A DNA stretch of 40,318 nucleotides from Planctomycetota bacterium. Its GTDB lineage: Bacteria; Planctomycetota; Phycisphaerae; Sedimentisphaerales; Anaerobacaceae. The stretch covers positions 1 to 40,318 of the forward strand of contig VRUL01000043.1 in assembly GCA_019456145.1 (NCBI GenBank), given 5' to 3'. The first letter of the stretch is position 1. Each line of letters opens with the position of its first letter. Shown here piece by piece: positions 39,308 to 40,318 of this stretch. A program made the position numbers and the translations under genes. The notes beneath the pieces were generated by a model, which searched no databases, was not told the origin of the DNA, and saw only the letters and a list, made by a program, of their open reading frames with translations.

Positions 39308-40117
39308 GTGACAGAGGATAACTCCACGGAAATCAAAGGTGACCCCGTTAGAAGTAGACTTTCGAGTGAGACTGACGAACCTTCTGTGCGGACCTCTAAC
39401 GGTGTTGATATAAACCGGCAAACTCCTGTTTCCATCAGTGTTTTCTTCCCTTGTTATAACGAACAGGACAACGTCGCACGCACCGTACAGCAGGCAATTA
39501 CAGTCTTGGAAAAAATCAAGGCTGACTTCGAAATAATTATCGTTGACGACGGAAGCAGCGACAACACCGACGCGATTGCCGACGAAATCGCAGCCCGAAA
39601 CAGCAGGGTAAAAGTTGTCCACCATCACACTAATCTCGGTTATGGGGCCGCTTTGAAATCCGGATTTAAAGCTGCAAAAAAAGAATTTGTCTTTTATACC
39701 GATGGCGACGGCCAGTTCGATATCAATGAAATGCCTCCTTTGCTCCCCCTGATGGAGCAATTCGATATTGTGAGCTGCTATCGTCTAAACAGGCAGGACT
39801 CCCTCGTACGCAAGCTCAACGGCTGGGGATGGACAAAACTCGTTTGCTTCTTTTTCGGCATGAAAATAAGAGACATTGATTGTGCTTTCAAATTATACAG
39901 AACGGATATCTTCGACAATATTGAATTGTCCAGCGCCGGCGCACTCATCGACGCTGAAATACTGGCACGCGCTGTCAGAAAAGGATATTCCATTACTCAG
40001 AAGGGCGTCCATCATTTACCCCGAACTGCCGGTGAACAAACCGGTGCAAACTTAAAGGTCATTTTGCGCGCCTTCAGGGAGCTTTTTAAATTACGCCGTC
40101 AAATCAGAAATTCGTGA
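39308..40117 (+). CDS. Family 2 glycosyltransferase, polyprenyl-phosphate sugar synthase-like
   Basis: This is a 269-residue protein with a GTG start, preceded by AAGGTGG. A 40-residue polar leader is followed by a GT-A domain: SVFFPCYNEQDNVARTV, EIIIVDDGSSDNTDAIA (DGSSD 81-85), NLGYGAALKSGFKAA and FYTDGDGQFD (132-138, metal-binding). Next come DIDCAFKLYRTDIF and GALIDAEILARAVRKGY. The ending resembles the dolichyl/polyprenyl-phosphate mannose or glucose synthase group. No C-terminal membrane helices are present. It likely charges the lipid phosphate that the adjacent GT-C-like protein uses. Confidence 0.88.
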   Translation: MTEDNSTEIKGDPVRSRLSSETDEPSVRTSNGVDINRQTPVSISVFFPCYNEQDNVARTVQQAITVLEKIKADFEIIIVDDGSSDNTDAIADEIAARNSRVKVVHHHTNLGYGAALKSGFKAAKKEFVFYTDGDGQFDINEMPPLLPLMEQFDIVSCYRLNRQDSLVRKLNGWGWTKLVCFFFGMKIRDIDCAFKLYRTDIFDNIELSSAGALIDAEILARAVRKGYSITQKGVHHLPRTAGEQTGANLKVILRAFRELFKLRRQIRNS

Positions 40118-40275
40118 ATGGTTGTTTAGGTCCCATGTTTACTTGGGGCTTGTTTAGCTGGTGCCGGCTCGGAAACGCTTTATTGTCAGTCCTGTCCGGG
40201 CAGGAATCCGAAGTAGTAGGGCCGGTGGCTGCCTCAACCATACAGGCTGTGTCGCAATTAAGGAGTCGAAGTTGG

Positions 40276-40303
40276 TTGTGTATTTGGGCCGATATGTTAT
40301 AAT
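40276..40303 (+). promoter_or_regulatory. Promoter at right edge for a gene outside the window
   Basis: TTGTGT (40276-40281) and a perfect TATAAT (40298-40303) are 16 bases apart. The window ends with ATG at 40316-40318, which could be the next start. The rest of 40118-40318 shows no gene that I trust. Confidence 0.45.
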
Positions 40304-40318
40304 CGGGGCTACCAAATG

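Noticed and set aside
40114..40302. 62-codon plus-strand frame overlapping the end of the GT2 gene
   Set aside because: Composition is not protein-like, it runs into a promoter, and no family or ribosome site is evident.
1..40318. tRNA, rRNA, CRISPR arrays, insertion sequences or prophage genes
   Set aside because: None was recognised on either strand when reading; the helicase repeat lacks any transposase, integrase or terminal inverted repeats.

Overview
The window most likely comes from an uncultured or marine/sediment member of the Planctomycetota, class Phycisphaerae (Sedimentisphaerales-like). This is inferred from gene content, since there is no rRNA here: secreted proteins with a dockerin-like EF-hand tail, paired type II pseudopilin-like proteins, several DUF1080 proteins, a Tat-exported Gfo/Idh/MocA oxidoreductase, a secreted Hcp-like protein and polysaccharide-degrading enzymes. 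Coding density is high and most genes from about 4.8 to 30.7 kb lie on the minus strand.

Layout. 0-0.4 kb: the 3' end of a histidine kinase and a response regulator cut off after about 30 residues, abutting a nested inverted repeat. 0.36-3.7 kb (minus): a GENVGW-repeat protein with a dockerin-like tail, an orphan Hcp-like protein with a signal peptide and strong promoter, and a transglutaminase-like/TPR protein. 4.0-6.9 kb: a DUF1080 lipoprotein (plus), then a MATE exporter, a DUF167 protein and a small unknown protein (minus). 6.9-16.3 kb (minus): a carbohydrate block containing a DUF1080-TIM barrel fusion, a Tat-exported oxidoreductase, a 56-residue protein, a uroporphyrinogen decarboxylase-like protein, a heparinase II/III-like lyase, and a fusion of an (alpha/alpha)6 glycosidase with a beta-propeller. 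16.4-21.4 kb (minus): pyrD and pyrK, a galactokinase-like GHMP kinase, a sodium:solute symporter and a possible small ORF before it. 21.7-26.5 kb: a YkgJ-type cysteine-cluster protein (plus), then tsaD, a serine hydrolase lipoprotein, larB and nnrD (minus). 26.5-30.7 kb (minus): a dual-specificity phosphatase, a DUF362 protein, an unknown protein and a large secreted dockerin-like protein. 31.1-40.1 kb (plus): two tandem pseudopilins, a GC-rich DEAD-box helicase between two copies of a 160-bp direct repeat, a class I aminotransferase, a large GT-C-like membrane protein and a polyprenyl-phosphate sugar synthase-like GT2.

How the genes may work together (inference). The 6.9-16.3 kb block looks like a glycan-degrading set: the lyase and glycosidase open the polymer, while the oxidoreductase plus DUF1080-TIM barrel resemble an oxidation-then-elimination (3-keto-glycoside) route. 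The symporter and GHMP kinase could import and phosphorylate a released sugar. At the right end, the GT2 could make a polyprenyl-phosphate sugar used by the adjacent GT-C-like protein.

The observations I rate highest are: the direct repeat around the helicase, which carries a duplicated promoter and a broken copy of the aminotransferase start; a larB with no ATG/GTG/TTG start in its conserved N-terminus but a well-placed ATT; a probably leaderless tsaD; the fused DUF1080-TIM barrel cassette with its overlapping 56-residue gene; and the orphan secreted Hcp-like protein. I saw no tRNA, rRNA, CRISPR array, transposase or integrase.
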